Source of the DNA: Nitrososphaerota archaeon
GTDB taxonomy: Archaea > Thermoproteota > Nitrososphaeria > Nitrososphaerales > Gagatemarchaeaceae
DNA length: 64,000 bases
NCBI GenBank assembly: GCA_029785825.1
Contig: JAFLYY010000001.1
Location: 899,374 to 963,373, forward strand
Direction of reading: 5' to 3'
Position numbers and translations under genes: made by a program. The notes beneath the pieces are model-generated. The model had not been told where the DNA came from, ran no database searches, and saw nothing but the letters and a program-made list of their open reading frames with translations. Below are positions 60,729-64,000 of the stretch, piece after piece. How positions within the stretch are numbered: position 1 is the first letter of the stretch; each line of letters opens with the position of its first letter.

Positions 60729-61801
60729 CTGAGCTGTGGGTTGTTGAATAACTGATTCGTCCGTCAGCCTTGCTTGCCCTGCCTTGACACATGATGAAGC
60801 GCCGGTCTACCGTGCAGGATGGCGTCCAAGAAGAAGAGGGACTGGAGGGCGTACAACGAGGAGCTGGTCAGGAGTGGAGAGCTCCTCTTCGACCCAGATT
60901 TTTTATCTGGATGGAGAGGAGAGCTCGAAAGCTCCAACGAGGGGAAGGAGGGGGCGAGGTACCGTTATCCAAGCTCGTTAATGAGTATGCTCGCGGCCAT
61001 CCACGTGTACCTCCTCCCGTACAGGCAGCTCGAAGGGTTCGTGAGGGTCTTCGCAGAGCACGTAGACGTGATCAGAGGGGTCGTCCCTGACTACACGACG
61101 ATCTGGTGGAGGGTCGCCAGGGTGAAGGTCGACATCGACCCCACGGTGGACAGGGCCAAAGACGTCACCATCGCCGTGGACTCCACGGGCATCAAGGTCT
61201 CCAACAGAGGGGAGTGGATACGCCACAAGTGGGCAGTGAAGAGGGGGTTCGTCAAGTTCCACCTCGCGGTGGACGTGAAGACTGGGAAGATGCTCTCAGT
61301 GGAAGTGACAGAGGAGAACGTCCCCGACGGGAAGATGCTGGAACCACTCGTACAGGAGGCGGCGTCAAGAGCCGATGTCAGGCACATGATCGGTGACGGG
61401 GCCTACGGCTCCAGGGCCAACTTCAGGTACCTCGACGACCACGGCGTAGAGCCGGTCATCAGGGTCAGGAAGAACTCCTCGCTCAGGGCGATGGGGTGCA
61501 TGCCCAGGAAGCTCGTGGTCCAGGAGCAGCTCGGGGGCTACGACCGATGGAAGAAGAGGCACAGCTACGGGGACAGGTGGAGGGTGGAGTCTGCGATATC
61601 GTCCTTCAAGAGCGCATTCGGGGAGCACGTGACGTCAGTGAAGTGGAAGTACATGATCAACGAGCTCCTCCTGAAGGCGTCTGTGTACAACATGTTCCTG
61701 TCGGCGAGGGCGTAGGACGAGGCGAGGGAGGGACGGTCGAGGTGTCCGAAGGGGAAAAGGCGCGCCCATCAAACTGGGTTATTCAACAACCCACTGAGCT
61801 G
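60729..61801. mobile_element. IS5-family ISH1-like insertion sequence, intact
   Basis: The element spans 60737-61793 (1057 bp) with perfect 16-bp terminal inverted repeats TGGGTTGTTGAATAAC (60737-60752 and, inverted, 61778-61793). It is flanked by an exact 8-bp target duplication CTGAGCTG (60729-60736 and 61794-61801), the length reported for the ISH1 group of the IS5 family. Perfect ends and target copies suggest a recent insertion. Confidence 0.9.
60819..61715 (+). CDS. IS5/ISH1-like DDE transposase, intact
   Basis: A 298-residue transposase. VTIAVDSTGIKVSNRGEW (first D), HMIGDGAYGSRANFRYLDDH (second D) and DRWRVESAISSFKSAFGEHV (E) supply the catalytic triad. Related over its full length to the transposase at 46072 but with the inter-aspartate segment complete. 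Likely active given the perfect element ends. Confidence 0.92.
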   Translation: MASKKKRDWRAYNEELVRSGELLFDPDFLSGWRGELESSNEGKEGARYRYPSSLMSMLAAIHVYLLPYRQLEGFVRVFAEHVDVIRGVVPDYTTIWWRVARVKVDIDPTVDRAKDVTIAVDSTGIKVSNRGEWIRHKWAVKRGFVKFHLAVDVKTGKMLSVEVTEENVPDGKMLEPLVQEAASRADVRHMIGDGAYGSRANFRYLDDHGVEPVIRVRKNSSLRAMGCMPRKLVVQEQLGGYDRWKKRHSYGDRWRVESAISSFKSAFGEHVTSVKWKYMINELLLKASVYNMFLSARA

Positions 61802-61904
61802 GGAAACAGACTTGGGAAAAGCAGGCAACTGTCGTCTCTTTACCAGTTGAAGGGCAGTTTCATGGGAGAATGTAGGGGACAAGAACGGTGAATTGATGCC
61901 TGGA

Positions 61905-63461
61905 TTAACGCCGCGCTCGGGCCAACGCCTTTTCGTACCTAACAAGCGGTGATAGCAGCTTCCACAGGATGGGCACTTCCCTTATAGACTCGGAGAGCCT
62001 GTCCAAGTCAGCATCGTCAACCGCTCCCAAGATGGGCGCAACCGTGAGGTATATCCCGCCAAAGAGTACCATCTTCACTCCTAGCATTATGATTTTGTGA
62101 CCAATGACCGGAAGGACTAGGCAAGCAAGGAGGGCCATCAACGAAGCGCTGAGCATGCCCAAGAGTGGACGCCAACTCACAGTCCCAAGCTTGTATCGAT
62201 GCACTATGTACAACCCAACGCCTGCAATTGTGCAGTTCGAAGCAAATAAGGCGATGATAAGACCAACGACCCCAAGTCCATTTGAAACAGAGAGCAGCGG
62301 TGCCATGACTAGCAAGACGACCGCTCCAGGCCCCGTCGCCAAGAAGGTCAGTCTTGGCCGCCCTACCCCCAAGAGGAAACTCGAGGATATCGCTTGGCCG
62401 AAAGCCACCGGAGAATATGCAAGAGCCAACAAGAAGAGATAGTTAGATCCGGGAACGAAAGAGGGACCGTAGAAGGTGTAGAGGAGATCAGTTGAAGCAG
62501 CCATGAGGAAGAAAATGACGGGCCCTACGAGGTAGGACACGTACTTAAGAGACATGGCGAATGCCTGCCCGGTATCGGCCTTTAGCCCGTGAAGGCTAGC
62601 GAAGGCGGGATAGAGCGCCCCCGCAGTGGCGCTCGAAAGGAGCGAGAGTGGTACCGTGAGGTTGATTGCGACTGAGTAATATCCGACCAGCTCGTTGTGT
62701 CCAACGGTTACCGCGGCTAGGAGGAGGGAGACGTAGAAGGTTGCTAACCCTGTAAGCAGGCCACCGATGAAAGGGGCGAACCCGAACGTTATCATTTCTT
62801 TGGTGTCTTTAACGAGATATCCTAACCTCTCCCGAGCTACCTTGACCTTAGTAAAGAAGAGGAGGATTGCAGAGAAAGCCCCACCAAAGGCGAAAGAGAG
62901 GGAGTGCCCCAGTACCGCTCCAGTTACGCCAAGTCCCAGCAATATCAGAGCTGGTGACAACAGAAGCTTTAGCACGGACTGCAGGATGTTGGCGAAGGAC
63001 GCCTGCCCCATGGCGTACCACCCAGTGGCTACCGCAATCACGTTTAGAATCACCGACTGACCCAATAGGTAGACCGACATGAGGGCAATGTAAGGGGCGA
63101 GTTCTGGCCTCTGGAAGAGGACAGTGGCAATCCAGTTAGATGCGAAGTAGTTGATTACGGCCAGAACGCTTCCCACCAGAAGAGAGAAGATCATCGCGCT
63201 CTGAGCGAACCGCCGAGCCATCTCCACCTCACCCAGTGCGAGGTGATGGGCGACATACCGAGTAACGGCTGTCCGAGTCCCGAAGTGGGTGAAAATCTGG
63301 AGGAGGGACGGCATAACGAGCGAGAGGCTGAACAATCCGAAGTCGCTCGGTCCGAGGAGCCTGGCGACGATGATGCTTGCTGCCGCAGCTATGACTGCAG
63401 CGAGGACGTTCCCAGAGAAGAGTACAACACTCCCGCGTGCTGATTGCTTGGCTATGTGCAC
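61905..63461 (-). CDS. Polysaccharide flippase (Wzx/MOP family), second
   Basis: A 518-residue membrane protein with about 14 helices: SARGSVVLFSGNVLAAVIAA, LLGPSDFGLFSLSLVMPSLL (the F-G-x-F pattern), GTRTAVTRYVAHHLALGE and so on. It should flip the lipid-linked glycan made by the island's transferases to the outside, completing the pathway. GTG start. Not closely similar to the flippase at 6642. Confidence 0.87.
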   Translation of the reverse strand: MHIAKQSARGSVVLFSGNVLAAVIAAAASIIVARLLGPSDFGLFSLSLVMPSLLQIFTHFGTRTAVTRYVAHHLALGEVEMARRFAQSAMIFSLLVGSVLAVINYFASNWIATVLFQRPELAPYIALMSVYLLGQSVILNVIAVATGWYAMGQASFANILQSVLKLLLSPALILLGLGVTGAVLGHSLSFAFGGAFSAILLFFTKVKVARERLGYLVKDTKEMITFGFAPFIGGLLTGLATFYVSLLLAAVTVGHNELVGYYSVAINLTVPLSLLSSATAGALYPAFASLHGLKADTGQAFAMSLKYVSYLVGPVIFFLMAASTDLLYTFYGPSFVPGSNYLFLLALAYSPVAFGQAISSSFLLGVGRPRLTFLATGPGAVVLLVMAPLLSVSNGLGVVGLIIALFASNCTIAGVGLYIVHRYKLGTVSWRPLLGMLSASLMALLACLVLPVIGHKIIMLGVKMVLFGGIYLTVAPILGAVDDADLDRLSESIREVPILWKLLSPLVRYEKALARARR

Positions 63462-64000
63462 TTGATGGCCCTCGGCTATACGAGCTCTTTGGGTGCCGTC
63501 TTAACGATTCTCGAGGACCTTGTGATGACCATTCAAATCAAGACTTCGGCTTCGGAGTTATTAGTTGGAGTCGCACTTTCGTCCTCGATGCCCAAATCCC
63601 TTGGGATGTCTCTGTGACGTTTGTTTCCGTCAACTGCATGATGGTCGCCACTTGTAGTCACCACAGGCAGGTCCGCAACACAGATGGGGTTGAGAACCTG
63701 ATTTACCCCCACATTCTCCCATGTACTTAGTTCCGGGAAGCTCGGCCCAGCGTGCAATATCACTTTCATGCCTCGCCCAGCCAGAAAAAGCGATGGCTAT
63801 GCGAAGATGACGCTCTGAAGCGCTATTCACGGTTCCAACGCCCAGGTCTACGGCGCCTGTTCTCGCAACTGCTTGGCGGAGACCACCCCGCTCGCTATCG
63901 GTGCCTGGTGTTACCTGATTACCGAGCCCGACTTCGGGGGAGAGCCCCACCTTCAGAGACGATGCCTTATTGGCTGCCCCGAGATAGCTGTTTCGACGAC
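63462..64000. other. Stretch without a supported gene
   Basis: Minus-strand frames start at 63769 (MKVILHAGPSFPELSTWENV, ending at 63533) and 63950, but neither shows a family I can name and they overlap each other in different frames. The first could be the start of a truncated gene. Nothing else is supported up to the window end. Confidence 0.35.

Noticed and set aside
1-64000. CRISPR array
   Set aside because: No regularly spaced identical repeats of 24-37 bp with unique spacers were noticed, and no cas genes are present.

Overview
The window is archaeal. Genes repeatedly start at TTG or GTG with an AT-rich TATA-like box about 25-35 bp upstream and no leader, arginine is mostly AGG/AGA, GGTGA-type ribosome binding sites appear inside operons, and the gene families (archaeal signal peptidase, TRAM protein, DUF1616, DUF2206, an ISH1-like IS) fit. 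Most of it is GC-rich. The gene content points to a sulfur-metabolising, probably acid or soil/spring-type archaeon (Nitrososphaeria/Conexivisphaera-like or Thermoplasmatota are both possible). I cannot settle the phylum from sequence alone.

Layout. 0-3.7 kb: end of one radical-SAM gene, a complete B12-type radical-SAM gene and an MFS exporter. 3.7-11.1 kb: a worn accessory zone with a DUF4143 ATPase, two VapBC pairs, a flippase, an ACT-V4R sensor, a TRAM protein and several gene scars (a duplicated ATPase 3' end, a flippase 3' end, an ATPase 5' end, a MetY remnant). 11.4-27.2 kb: a compact sulfur island with DsrE-like proteins, a DsrN/CbiA-type amidase, siroheme synthesis, DsrC, DsrA, DsrB, DsrM, a DsrK fused to a Rieske domain, TusA, DsrE2, an ArsR regulator, a NarI/AprM-like membrane protein, AprB, AprA and Sat. 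27.4-29.3 kb: two DUF1801 proteins and a geranylgeranyl-reductase-like flavoprotein. 29.4-37.2 kb: a MoxR/DUF58/DUF4129 operon with a split DUF1616. 37.3-42.4 kb: a signal peptidase with three related secreted surface proteins. 42.8-63.5 kb: a more AT-rich surface-glycan island (UDP-sulfoquinovose synthase beside a broken APS kinase, two UDP-GlcNAc 2-epimerases, glycosyltransferases, epimerases, methyltransferases, a flippase) with two related IS elements.

How the genes work together. Sat and AprAB interconvert sulfate, APS and sulfite; DsrAB with DsrC interconverts sulfite and sulfide-level sulfur; siroheme genes and DsrN supply the DsrAB cofactor; DsrM, DsrK-Rieske and the AprM-like protein link these soluble enzymes to the membrane quinone pool; TusA and DsrE proteins carry sulfane sulfur. 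DsrD, DsrL, DsrJOP and QmoAB are not seen here, so the direction (reduction or oxidation) is open. Sulfite from this island could also feed the sulfoquinovose synthase in the glycan island.

The most unusual item is the single open reading frame joining a DsrK (two 4Fe-4S clusters plus CCG domain) to a twin-arginine-like signal/transmembrane anchor and a Rieske domain, which would put a cytoplasmic heterodisulfide-reductase-like module and an external Rieske centre on one polypeptide.
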